From: Candidatus Methanoperedens sp.
GTDB lineage: Archaea; Halobacteriota; Methanosarcinia; Methanosarcinales; Methanoperedenaceae
DNA length: 64,000 bases
NCBI GenBank assembly: GCA_027460525.1
Contig: JAPZAS010000032.1
Coordinates: 91,913-155,912, forward strand
Direction of reading: 5' to 3'
Shown: positions 43,177-51,234 of the stretch, one piece after another
Layout: every line of letters starts with the position of its first letter
Position numbering within the stretch: the first letter of the stretch is position 1
Made by a program: the position numbers and the translations under genes
Notes under the pieces: generated by a model
What the model saw: only the letters and a program-made list of their open reading frames with translations
Told to the model about the DNA's origin: nothing
Database searches by the model: none

Positions 43177-44334
43177 ATGCAGCTTGATTATGACGAGATA
43201 GTCCAGAAATATGAAACATATATTTTCAACACCTACACGCGCCAGCCAATAGCAATAAAAAGCGCACGTGGCGCCGTGGTGACTGACGTTGATGGAAAAG
43301 AATACATAGACTGCGTTGCCGGCATAGCTGTGAATAATGTTGGTCACTGCCATCCTTCGGTTGTAGAAGCAATAAAACGGCAGGCTGAGCAGTTAATCCA
43401 TGTTTCAAACCTTTATTATACCGAACAGCAGGCGACTCTCGCCGAGGAGCTTGTCAAAATCACAGGCATGGATCGCGTCTTTTTCTGCAACTCAGGAACT
43501 GAAGCTGTCGAAGGTGCGCTGAAACTTGCCCGCAAAGCCTCGGGCAAAAAGGAATTCATTGCCACGGAGAACGCTTTCCATGGGAGGACAAGGGGGGCTC
43601 TTAGCGTCACGCACAAGGAAAAATACCGAAAACCATTTGAACCGCTTGCGCCTGCGGTATTCGTGCCGTATAACGATGCCGAGGCTGTAAGAACCGCCAT
43701 CAATGAAGACACAGCAGGCGTGATACTTGAGCCCATACAGGGCGAGGGCGGAGTGATAATCCCTTCTGATGACTATCTTAGAGAAGTGCGGGAGCTGTGC
43801 GATGAAACAGGCACGTTATTGATACTGGATGAGGTGCAGACAGGCTTCGGCAGGACAGGAAAATGGTTCGCAAAAGAGCATTCTGGCATCAAACCCGATA
43901 TCATGACAACAGCTAAAGCCATGGGCGGAGGTTTTCCCATGGGAGCGATGCTGGCACGCGAAGATGTGGCATCAAATTTCGGGCGTGGCGACCATGCCTC
44001 CACCTTCGGCGGCACCCCGCTTGCATGTGCGGCTGCACTTGCAAATATAGATGTCATCAGGAAAGAAAAGCTTGTGAAGAGGTCAGAAGAACTGGGGAAT
44101 TACCTCATCAAAAAACTGGAAAGCCAGAACAAGGATTATGTCAAGGAGATACGCGGCAAAGGATTAATGGTGGGTGTGGAGCTCACAATAAAGTGCGATG
44201 AGATTGTAAACAAAGCAAGGGAGAGAGGCGTTCTTCTCAACTGCACATCGGAATCGGTGCTGCGTTTTGTTCCTCCTCTCACCATCACAAAGGAACAATT
44301 AAATATTGCAGTATCGGTGCTGAATGAGATTTGA
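43177..44334 (+). CDS. argD: Acetylornithine/acetyl-lysine aminotransferase
   Basis: The 385-residue protein is a class III PLP aminotransferase: FFCNSGTEAVEGALK, FHGRTRGAL, ILDEVQTGFGRTG and the PLP lysine in TTAKAMGGGFPMGA. It makes N-acetylornithine for arginine synthesis. ATG at 43177 is chosen because TTTGGAG lies 6 nt upstream; TTG at 43165 coincides with that site. The stop overlaps the hisC start by 11 nt. Substrate is inferred from the family; LysJ-type use is less likely. Confidence 0.92.
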   Translation: MQLDYDEIVQKYETYIFNTYTRQPIAIKSARGAVVTDVDGKEYIDCVAGIAVNNVGHCHPSVVEAIKRQAEQLIHVSNLYYTEQQATLAEELVKITGMDRVFFCNSGTEAVEGALKLARKASGKKEFIATENAFHGRTRGALSVTHKEKYRKPFEPLAPAVFVPYNDAEAVRTAINEDTAGVILEPIQGEGGVIIPSDDYLREVRELCDETGTLLILDEVQTGFGRTGKWFAKEHSGIKPDIMTTAKAMGGGFPMGAMLAREDVASNFGRGDHASTFGGTPLACAAALANIDVIRKEKLVKRSEELGNYLIKKLESQNKDYVKEIRGKGLMVGVELTIKCDEIVNKARERGVLLNCTSESVLRFVPPLTITKEQLNIAVSVLNEI

Positions 44335-45415
44335 AAGGCTTCTGCGCCCCTCGGTGAAAGATATTAACGAGTATGTTGCCGGAAAATCCATCGAGGAGAT
44401 AGCAAAAAAATACGGGCATTCTCCTGAGAAGATAATAAAACTCGGCTCAAACGAAAACCCTCTTGGAGCTTCACCTCTTGCGGTAGCGGCTATTCAAGAA
44501 AATGCCGGAAAAGTCAACATATACCCGCCGAAGGATGCCTTTGAATTAAGATATGCGCTCTCTCTCTACACGGATTATCCTGTAGATAATATCGTGGTCT
44601 CGGGGAACGGCATGGACGGGATACTCGATACTGTGATGAGGCTTTTCATGCCGCCCGGGGCAGAGGCGGTAATACCAATACCCACTTTTTCCTATTATGA
44701 AATCGCAACACTTGCAAACGGGGGGAAACCTGCGTTTACAACAAGGGGAAAGGATTTTGAGATAACAGCAGGAAATATTCTTAGTAAAGTAAATAGCAAC
44801 ACAACGATGATATTTCTCTGCTCACCCAACAATCCTTCAGGAAACGCCCTGCCCGAAGAGGATGCAAGAGAGATTCTGGAATCGGTTAATGCCATTGTAT
44901 TCATAGATGAAGCGTATGCTGATTTCTCAGAGAACAACCTCACGGGACTTGTGAGAGAATACGATAATCTTATAGTGGGGCGAACTTTCTCAAAAGCATT
45001 CGGGCTTGCCGGGATGCGCATGGGTTATGCGCTCGTACCCGGATGGCTCTGCAGGGAATATATGAAAGTCATGACGCCGTTCTCTGTGGATGTTTTGTCA
45101 CTGGCTGCCGGCATAGCGGCTTTGAATGATACGGAACACCTGAGGAAAACCATTGAAACCGTGAAGAAGGGGCGCCTCCAGCTTTCTCGAGGACTTGAAT
45201 CCCTCTGCAAGGTTTATCCCTCAGAGGCGAATTTTATCCTTATAGACGTGTCGTCCAGCACTGCAAAGGAGGTTTCTGAATCTTTGCTGAAGAAGGGTAT
45301 AATCGTTCGCGACTGCACTTCGTTTCGGGGGGCAGGGCAATCCCTTATCAGGATAACCGTGGGTACGAAGGAGCAGAACGCAAGGGTCATTGATGCCCTC
45401 TGCAAAATTTTATGA
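44324..45415 (+). CDS. hisC: Histidinol-phosphate aminotransferase
   Basis: The 363-residue protein is a fold-type I PLP enzyme with LGSNENPLG at the N-terminus, NNPSGN, and the PLP lysine in RTFSKAFGLAGMRMGY. It converts imidazoleacetol phosphate to histidinol phosphate. Its first 11 nt overlap the end of argD, so expression is coupled. Other his genes are not in the window. An aromatic aminotransferase role is a minor alternative. Confidence 0.92.
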   Translation: MRFERLLRPSVKDINEYVAGKSIEEIAKKYGHSPEKIIKLGSNENPLGASPLAVAAIQENAGKVNIYPPKDAFELRYALSLYTDYPVDNIVVSGNGMDGILDTVMRLFMPPGAEAVIPIPTFSYYEIATLANGGKPAFTTRGKDFEITAGNILSKVNSNTTMIFLCSPNNPSGNALPEEDAREILESVNAIVFIDEAYADFSENNLTGLVREYDNLIVGRTFSKAFGLAGMRMGYALVPGWLCREYMKVMTPFSVDVLSLAAGIAALNDTEHLRKTIETVKKGRLQLSRGLESLCKVYPSEANFILIDVSSSTAKEVSESLLKKGIIVRDCTSFRGAGQSLIRITVGTKEQNARVIDALCKIL

Positions 45416-45437
45416 TTATGTTTAATAAACTCTGCGC

Positions 45438-45487
45438 TCTTTGCGTCTTTGCGGTGTTTGCTTTTATTCACCGCAGAGGCGCAGAGG
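45438..45487. repeat. Imperfect hairpin repeat upstream of AK6-like gene
   Basis: Two 19-nt arms (45438-45456 and 45469-45487) pair with four G-U positions around a 12-nt loop; the arms carry the GCGTCTTTGCGGTG-type motif found widely as dispersed repeats in environmental genomes. It lies between hisC and the kinase gene. Confidence 0.7.
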
Positions 45488-45509
45488 TCGCAAAGCGGGG
45501 TGTAGGTTT

Positions 45510-46070
45510 ATGATTATCGCTCTCTCGGGTACTCCTGGCACCGGAAAAACCACGGTTTGCGGCATCATAAGCGAGCATTCGCAGTACAGGAAGCAGTACA
45601 GTATTATCGACCTGAACAAACTTGTTCTCAATGAAAAGCTTTACTCGGGGAAGGATGAGGTGCGGGACACATACATTGCGGATATGGATAAACTGGAGGA
45701 GCGGGTGAAACAGATAATCAGCCGGACTCCAGGCATGGATGTCATCATGGAAGGACATCTTTCTCACCTCCTGCCTGCCGATGCCATAATCGTGCTCAGG
45801 GCGCATCCAGTGGCTCTGAGGAAGCGGCTTGGAAAAAGAAAGGACTATTCGTTTGCGAAGGTGAAGGAAAATGCCGACGCTGAGGCGCTGGATGTCATAC
45901 TTGTGGAATCATCGGAAAGACAGGACAAGGTCTTTGAGATAAATACCACGGATATGAATCCTCTTGCGGTTGTTAAATCCGTTGTTTCGATTATAGAATC
46001 CTTGAAGCAGGGGAAAATTCCCGAGGAGTTTTTACCTGGAAAGATTAACTGGATAGAACAGGTTAGTTAA
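45510..46070 (+). CDS. AK6/Fap7-type adenylate kinase
   Basis: The 186-residue protein has a P-loop GTPGTGKTT and the LID and base-binding segments of the AK6/Fap7 family, with EGHLSHLLPAD in the middle. This group assists small-subunit rRNA maturation through Rps14 and has adenylate kinase activity. The start is ATG at 45510 after TGTAGGTTT; an upstream start at 45441 would translate the hairpin repeat and is rejected. It is convergent with the nitroreductase gene. Confidence 0.88.
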   Translation: MIIALSGTPGTGKTTVCGIISEHSQYRKQYSIIDLNKLVLNEKLYSGKDEVRDTYIADMDKLEERVKQIISRTPGMDVIMEGHLSHLLPADAIIVLRAHPVALRKRLGKRKDYSFAKVKENADAEALDVILVESSERQDKVFEINTTDMNPLAVVKSVVSIIESLKQGKIPEEFLPGKINWIEQVS

Positions 46071-46071
46071 G

Positions 46072-46590
46072 TCACCACGTTTCCATGTGAACCACCCTGT
46101 CCAGACCCATCCTGGGCGGCGCAGCGGGTGCTTCATCCGCATATCCCACTGGTATTATAGCCACTGGTCTTGTTTTATGGGGAATACCGAGCATCTCGCT
46201 TACCGCGTTTTCATCGAAGGCGCCGACCCAGCATGTCGCCAGCCCCATGGAATGCGCTGCAAGAAGCATGTTCTCCACGCCCGCTGTGGCATCCTGAATC
46301 CCATAAAGCTCTCCCCTTGATCTATATATGCGGGATGACCGCTCGATATTCGCGACGACCACGATCACAACAGGCGCCTGCTCGATGAACGACTGCCCGA
46401 GGGCAGCTTCTTTTAACTTCTGTTTTGATATTTTATTGGACACGACTATGAAATCCCGCGCCTGAAGGTTTCCGGCTGACGGTGCCATCTGGGCTGCTTT
46501 CAGAAGTTCTTCGATTATCTCCTTTCCAACCGCGCGGTCTTTGAATTTTCTGACAGACCGCCTCCCGTTAATAGCTTCCATGCAATCCAT
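46072..46590 (-). CDS. Nitroreductase-family flavoprotein
   Basis: The 172-residue protein has the FMN-binding RRSVRKF start, APSAGNLQARDF, and the conserved LAAHSMGLATCWVGAF block. Members reduce nitro compounds or quinones, or act in flavin metabolism. ATG at 46590 is chosen because GGTGG lies 7 nt upstream; a TTG 6 nt further out is less likely. The electron donor and substrate are unknown. Confidence 0.88.
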   Translation of the reverse strand: MDCMEAINGRRSVRKFKDRAVGKEIIEELLKAAQMAPSAGNLQARDFIVVSNKISKQKLKEAALGQSFIEQAPVVIVVVANIERSSRIYRSRGELYGIQDATAGVENMLLAAHSMGLATCWVGAFDENAVSEMLGIPHKTRPVAIIPVGYADEAPAAPPRMGLDRVVHMETW

Positions 46591-46632
46591 ACACAAACCA
46601 CCAATGGTAATTGTTATTGATAGTATTTAAAC

Positions 46633-47199
46633 TCAGGCAAGTTTTGTCTGCTGGAATCTTGCCTTTAAGCCATCAAGGTCGATTAACTCGTTTATGATAT
46701 CTATAAGAACCTCATTCCCCTTTACCAGAACCTCGCTGCCATCGCTTATCTCAAATGCAGGGTCGTCGTAAGGTATTTTGACGCGGGTAACCGATGCTCT
46801 GTAATCCTTGACGCGGGGGTCCTTTGATTCCTTCACAGCACCGCTTTTCCGTGCTTCAATTCCCAGAAGCCCGAGTTCGTATTTGAAACATGGTCTGTGG
46901 AACAGCGAGGAAAGTATAAAAACTGCAATTTCCAGCCTCTCAGAAATATCAATCCCTTTCAGATGCTCTTTTACGATGCTATATATATCCCGCTTCACAT
47001 TCATTTTGAGCGTATAGACCTTTGAGGGCGGGATATCCGTCTCCTCGACATGACCCATGTCATACAGTGCGCGGAGGTATCCAGTGAGTATCAATCTGTG
47101 ATGGTCGTGTCCGTTTTTTTTCAATTCCCTCGCTATGCTGCTTATGGACATCTGCCTGCTCGCAAGTATTCCTGTGAGGGTATCGTAGAACTCAGACAT
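46633..47199 (-). CDS. Winged-helix-containing archaeal hypothetical protein
   Basis: The 188-residue protein (ATG at 47199) has an N-terminal helix-turn-helix region (SISSIARELKKNGHDHHRLILTGYLRALYDMG) resembling a winged helix. A strand-rich C-terminal half ends in a Lys/Gln-rich tail. It is not recognised as a named family. It may be a transcription or DNA-binding factor; no target is visible. It is divergent from hdrC, about 110 nt away, so it might regulate that operon, but this is inference. Confidence 0.7.
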   Translation of the reverse strand: MSEFYDTLTGILASRQMSISSIARELKKNGHDHHRLILTGYLRALYDMGHVEETDIPPSKVYTLKMNVKRDIYSIVKEHLKGIDISERLEIAVFILSSLFHRPCFKYELGLLGIEARKSGAVKESKDPRVKDYRASVTRVKIPYDDPAFEISDGSEVLVKGNEVLIDIINELIDLDGLKARFQQTKLA

Positions 47200-47311
47200 C
47201 GGTATAAGATTTGGTAATAGACCTGATAAAGGTTTTGATACATGCCCAAAGCGCAAAGTGCAGCAATATCTTTATATAACATAAACCCTACATCTGTTTC
47301 CCCTCAAATTT

Positions 47312-47932
47312 ATGAAAAAAGAAGCGCTCCTAGCGGAATCCAGAGACCCTGCTTTTCGAGACCTTATTTTAAAAACACCTGTAGGTGAGAAAATTCCAAC
47401 TTGCATGCAGTGCGGCATCTGTGCCGGCTCATGCCCGGTAAGCCATGAGATGGACTACACGCCACGTGAGCTTGTGCGGATGGTACAGCTCGGTCTTAAA
47501 CAGGAAGTGCTGAACAGCAACACTATCTGGATATGCACCACCTGCTTTTCATGCTCTGTGCGCTGTCCCAGGGGAATTCGCCCGACTGAACTCATAGAGG
47601 CGCTCCGACCCATCGCCATAGCGGAAGGGGTAAAGAACAAAAATGCCAGATTCGATAGCATCTTTTCAGGCGTGGTAGGGAAAAACGGGAGAGCTTCGGA
47701 ATTTCTGTTGATCTCAAAATACAGCCTCAAAGAGCCGGAAATGATTAAACAGGTTCCCTTCGGGCTCAGTCTTTTCGCAAAAGGAAAACTCCCGCTGTCT
47801 ATCGATAAGATGGAAGATACGCAAGAGTTAAAAGCGATTTTTAAAATGGCAGGGAAAAAGCAGGAAGGCGAATCAAAAGAAAAAGAGAAGACTCAAGAAA
47901 TACCCCAACCGCAAGAGGGAGCTGAAAAATGA
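47312..47932 (+). CDS. hdrC: Heterodisulfide reductase subunit C
   Basis: The 206-residue protein has two ferredoxin-type Cys motifs, CMQCGICAGSCP and CTTCFSCSVRCP, each binding a [4Fe-4S] cluster, as in HdrC. It passes electrons between HdrA and HdrB during reduction of the CoM-S-S-CoB heterodisulfide or a related disulfide. A TATA-like CTTTATATAAC lies near 47270. It overlaps hdrB by 4 nt. The C-terminal tail is long and Lys/Glu-rich. Confidence 0.93.
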   Translation: MKKEALLAESRDPAFRDLILKTPVGEKIPTCMQCGICAGSCPVSHEMDYTPRELVRMVQLGLKQEVLNSNTIWICTTCFSCSVRCPRGIRPTELIEALRPIAIAEGVKNKNARFDSIFSGVVGKNGRASEFLLISKYSLKEPEMIKQVPFGLSLFAKGKLPLSIDKMEDTQELKAIFKMAGKKQEGESKEKEKTQEIPQPQEGAEK

Positions 47933-48771
47933 AGTATTCCTATTACCCGGGGTGCGCGCAGCACGGAACCGCTGTGGATTACCGCATGTCAGTGGATGCT
48001 GTATTTCGCCGCCTCGGCATCGAGCTTGAGGAGATCAAGAACTGGAACTGTTGCGGCGCCCTCCATGTTCCTGACAGAACCACAAGAGTTGCCCTGTCTG
48101 CAAGAACTCTTGCCTCAGCAAAAGGTCTTGACATGGCAACGCCGTGCAACCTCTGCTATTCAAACCTGATGCGCACCCGGTCCGCACTTGAAGAGAGCAC
48201 TCTTAAAAACAGGATTAATGAAGCCCTTACTGTCAAATACGACGGCAATACAAAACCAAAACACCTTCTTGAAGTGATAGTAAAAGATTTCGGACTTGCG
48301 AAACTGGCTGAACAGGTCAAAATCCCATTAAAGATTAAAGCTGTGCCTTATTACGGCTGCCTGCTCACGCGACCTGAGAACAAGTTCGACAGCCCGGAGA
48401 ACCCAAAGTCGCTGGATAACCTTATCGCAAGCATCGGAGCGGAACCGGTTAAGTATTATTATAAGACAAAATGCTGCGGCGGTCCTGTACTGCTTACCAA
48501 CGAGGAATTGGCTCTTAGCCTTGCAAAGGATATACTCGTGATGGCAAAGGAGTCGGGCGCAGACTGCATCGTGGTGACATGCCCAATGTGCCATCTCCAA
48601 CTGGATGCCAAGCAGAAAGCTGTGGAATCAAAATATAATATAAAGCTTGAGATGCCTGTTATTTATTTCACGCAGCTCATCGGGCTTGCCATGGGTTTTC
48701 CGGCGAGCGAACTCGGGCTGGATAAGCACCTCGTTCCTGCTGATAAATTGATAGCTAAGATAGGGAAGTAA
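47929..48771 (+). CDS. hdrB: Heterodisulfide reductase subunit B
   Basis: The 280-residue protein has two CCG domains: PGCAQHGT with NWNCCGALH, and GCLLTRP with KCCGGP and CPMCHLQL. In HdrB these bind the noncubane [4Fe-4S] clusters at the active site. It is the catalytic subunit that reduces the disulfide. The overlap with hdrC (ATGA) and the 1-nt gap to hdrA give a tight hdrCBA operon. Confidence 0.94.
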   Translation: MKYSYYPGCAQHGTAVDYRMSVDAVFRRLGIELEEIKNWNCCGALHVPDRTTRVALSARTLASAKGLDMATPCNLCYSNLMRTRSALEESTLKNRINEALTVKYDGNTKPKHLLEVIVKDFGLAKLAEQVKIPLKIKAVPYYGCLLTRPENKFDSPENPKSLDNLIASIGAEPVKYYYKTKCCGGPVLLTNEELALSLAKDILVMAKESGADCIVVTCPMCHLQLDAKQKAVESKYNIKLEMPVIYFTQLIGLAMGFPASELGLDKHLVPADKLIAKIGK

Positions 48772-48772
48772 T

Positions 48773-51187
48773 ATGCCTGAAAACGAACAGCCTCAGAACG
48801 AATCCCCCAAAAACGAATCTAAAATAGGCGTGTACCTGTGCAGGTGCGGCGGGAACATAAGCGATGTGGTTGACCTGCAGGCAGTTGCGGACTCCCTGAA
48901 GGAGAATAAAGACGTAGTTGTGAATATCCAGGATTACCTGTGCAGCAGCCAGGGACAGGAAAAAATCAAAAACGATATAGAGAAGGGAAAAGTGAGCCGC
49001 ATCGTAATCGGTTCATGCTCGCCCAAGCTGCATCTTGAAACCTTCAGGGGCATGGCAAAAAAGGCAGGGCTTAACCCAAACCTGCTTGAGATCACGAATA
49101 TAAGGGAACAAGCCAGCTGGGTGCATAGTCCAGCCGAAGTGCTGGACACGCCCTCCAGAGGCGTGACTCTGGTACACGAGAAAGCCAGCATAGACTCAAA
49201 GGTCAAAGGATTAATAAAAGGCGCAGTCGCCCGCATGGGCTCCATAGAGCCACTCGTACCTCTTGAAAAAAAACTGGTTGACAGGACTCTTGTAATAGGA
49301 GGCGGGATAGCAGGGATAACCACAGCCCTTGAACTGGCAGATGCCCATGAAGTTATACTTATCGAAAAGCTGCCGTACATCGGCGGGCATATGATTGGCT
49401 TATCCAAGACCTTCCCCACGCTGGACTGCTCACAGTGCATACTCACGCCGAAAATGGTGGCTATCCACAATCATCCCGGTATCACCATGTTTACGCAGAC
49501 CGAGGTAGCGGATGTGCACGGCAGCCCCGGGGATTATTCCATCACACTAAAACACAGCCCGCGTTATGTGGATATAGATAAATGCATAAACTGCGGGGCA
49601 TGTGCAAGAAAATGCCCAAGTGGGGCGATATTCCTGCCTTTTGCCCAGGCTGTTCCGCAGGCATACATGATCGATATGTCAAAATGCAAGCGCTGTGAAG
49701 CCTGCGTGAAAGTTTGCCCCCGGGATGCCATAAACCTCGATGAAAAAGAAAAGACGAGTACAATATCAGCAGGGGCTGTTGCAATCGCCACGGGATTTGA
49801 ACCCATCGACCCGTCCTTCATCGAAGAGTACAACTATCCTTCTCCCAACATCCTGACAGCGGTGGAATTTGAGGAAATGCTCTCAGCCAGGAGCAAAACA
49901 GGGATGAGGCTGCAGAAAGCAGACGGTTCGTTCCCGAATAAAGTTGCATTCGTGCTGTGCGCCGGAAGCCGTGATTTCACAGGCAGAGGAAGAAAGCACT
50001 GCTCCAAGGTGTGCTGCATCTACTCGCAGAAACAGGCACAGCTCGTCAAGAAGATGAAAGGCGATGCCGAGGCGTGGATATTTTACATCGACATGAGGTC
50101 TGCGGGCAGGAGATTTGAGGAGTTTTACCATCACACGCAGGAAAAGGGTGTCAATTACGTGCGCGGAAAAGTGGCGGAAATAATACCAAGGCAGGACGGG
50201 AGTGTCATGGTGCAGTACGAGGACACAAACCTTAGCAGGAAGGGACGCGAGTTGTTCGACATGGTCGTGCTTTGCCCTGCGCTTATCCCATCTGCCGGGA
50301 CAAAGGAGCTTGCTGATAAGCTTGGCGTTCCCCTCGGCGATGACGGTTTCATCGAAGAAAAACACGTCAAGCTTGACCCTGTAAATACCCTGAACCAGGC
50401 TGTATTTGCTGCAGGTTGCGTTCTCGGTCCGAAGGACATACACGATTCCGTGACAGAAGGCTTGGGTGCCGCGCACAAGGTCTCCCAGTTTCTCGGAAAA
50501 GGCATGATACTGATTCCTCCTGAAAAACCCATGATACTGGAGTGCAACGGATGTGGGGACTGCGTGAGCGCCTGTCCTTATAATGCGCTTAGCCTTGACG
50601 GAGGAAAAGCGGTTCTTTCGCCGCTGGCATGCACAGGCTGCGGTATCTGCGTACCTGCCTGCCCGATAAAAGGAATCGAGATAAGGAATTTCACGCGCAA
50701 CCAGTTAAAAGCACAGCTCAAGGCGATATTAAGTGAAGGTGCTGGTGTGATTGTGTTCATTGATCCCTTTGCCTATGCTGCGGCTGATATTGCCGGGGTT
50801 AACCGAAAGCAGTACTCTTCTCTTGTCAGGTTTGTAAGCGTGCCTTCCATCCATATACTGGATGCCGATGTGGTTAATGCCGCTTTTGAGAACGGAGCGA
50901 CAGGCGTCCTGCTTGTGGAAGGTACGACTGATGAAAAACTCACATTGCGATCGGATGAGTTGTACAAGAAGCTTAAAAAAGAAACGAGAAAGCACAAAAA
51001 GCCGCTTCGTTATTCGCATATAGAGACTGCACAGTACGAAAAGCTTACCGACCTCCTGAATGTGTTTGCCCTGCAGGCTGAAACGAAGGCGCAGAAGCGA
51101 AGTAAGTTTGATGAATCCGTCAAAAAAGAACAGATAACATCGGATTCATCAAAAAAAGAAGAAGGTGCGGAAACCCAGGAAGAATGA
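48773..51187 (+). CDS. hdrA: Heterodisulfide reductase subunit A with a diverged FlpD/MvhD-like tail
   Basis: The 804-residue protein has an N-terminal CRCGG region, an FAD-binding GGGIAG, the SQCILTPKMV segment, and four ferredoxin-type motifs (CINCGACARKCP, CKRCEACVKVCP, CNGCGDCVSACP, CTGCGICVPACP). The last about 130 residues resemble FlpD/MvhD (DADVVNAAFENGATGVLLVEGT), but the cysteines usual there (VGC, CHY) are absent. HdrA bifurcates electrons in methanogens. The tail's loss of cysteine suggests that its 2Fe-2S site is gone and that it now acts as a docking domain. Confidence 0.92.
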   Translation: MPENEQPQNESPKNESKIGVYLCRCGGNISDVVDLQAVADSLKENKDVVVNIQDYLCSSQGQEKIKNDIEKGKVSRIVIGSCSPKLHLETFRGMAKKAGLNPNLLEITNIREQASWVHSPAEVLDTPSRGVTLVHEKASIDSKVKGLIKGAVARMGSIEPLVPLEKKLVDRTLVIGGGIAGITTALELADAHEVILIEKLPYIGGHMIGLSKTFPTLDCSQCILTPKMVAIHNHPGITMFTQTEVADVHGSPGDYSITLKHSPRYVDIDKCINCGACARKCPSGAIFLPFAQAVPQAYMIDMSKCKRCEACVKVCPRDAINLDEKEKTSTISAGAVAIATGFEPIDPSFIEEYNYPSPNILTAVEFEEMLSARSKTGMRLQKADGSFPNKVAFVLCAGSRDFTGRGRKHCSKVCCIYSQKQAQLVKKMKGDAEAWIFYIDMRSAGRRFEEFYHHTQEKGVNYVRGKVAEIIPRQDGSVMVQYEDTNLSRKGRELFDMVVLCPALIPSAGTKELADKLGVPLGDDGFIEEKHVKLDPVNTLNQAVFAAGCVLGPKDIHDSVTEGLGAAHKVSQFLGKGMILIPPEKPMILECNGCGDCVSACPYNALSLDGGKAVLSPLACTGCGICVPACPIKGIEIRNFTRNQLKAQLKAILSEGAGVIVFIDPFAYAAADIAGVNRKQYSSLVRFVSVPSIHILDADVVNAAFENGATGVLLVEGTTDEKLTLRSDELYKKLKKETRKHKKPLRYSHIETAQYEKLTDLLNVFALQAETKAQKRSKFDESVKKEQITSDSSKKEEGAETQEE

Positions 51188-51234
51188 AATTTATAATAGA
51201 TTCGTTATTCATTCCGCAAGTACAAGATACCATA

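Noticed and set aside
45438..45487. Intrinsic terminator of hisC
   Set aside because: The hairpin has no following T tract and matches a common dispersed repeat type, so it is listed as a repeat.
49834..50547. Overlapping minus-strand open frames (up to 197 codons)
   Set aside because: They are antisense to hdrA, whose iron-sulfur motifs fix the coding strand.
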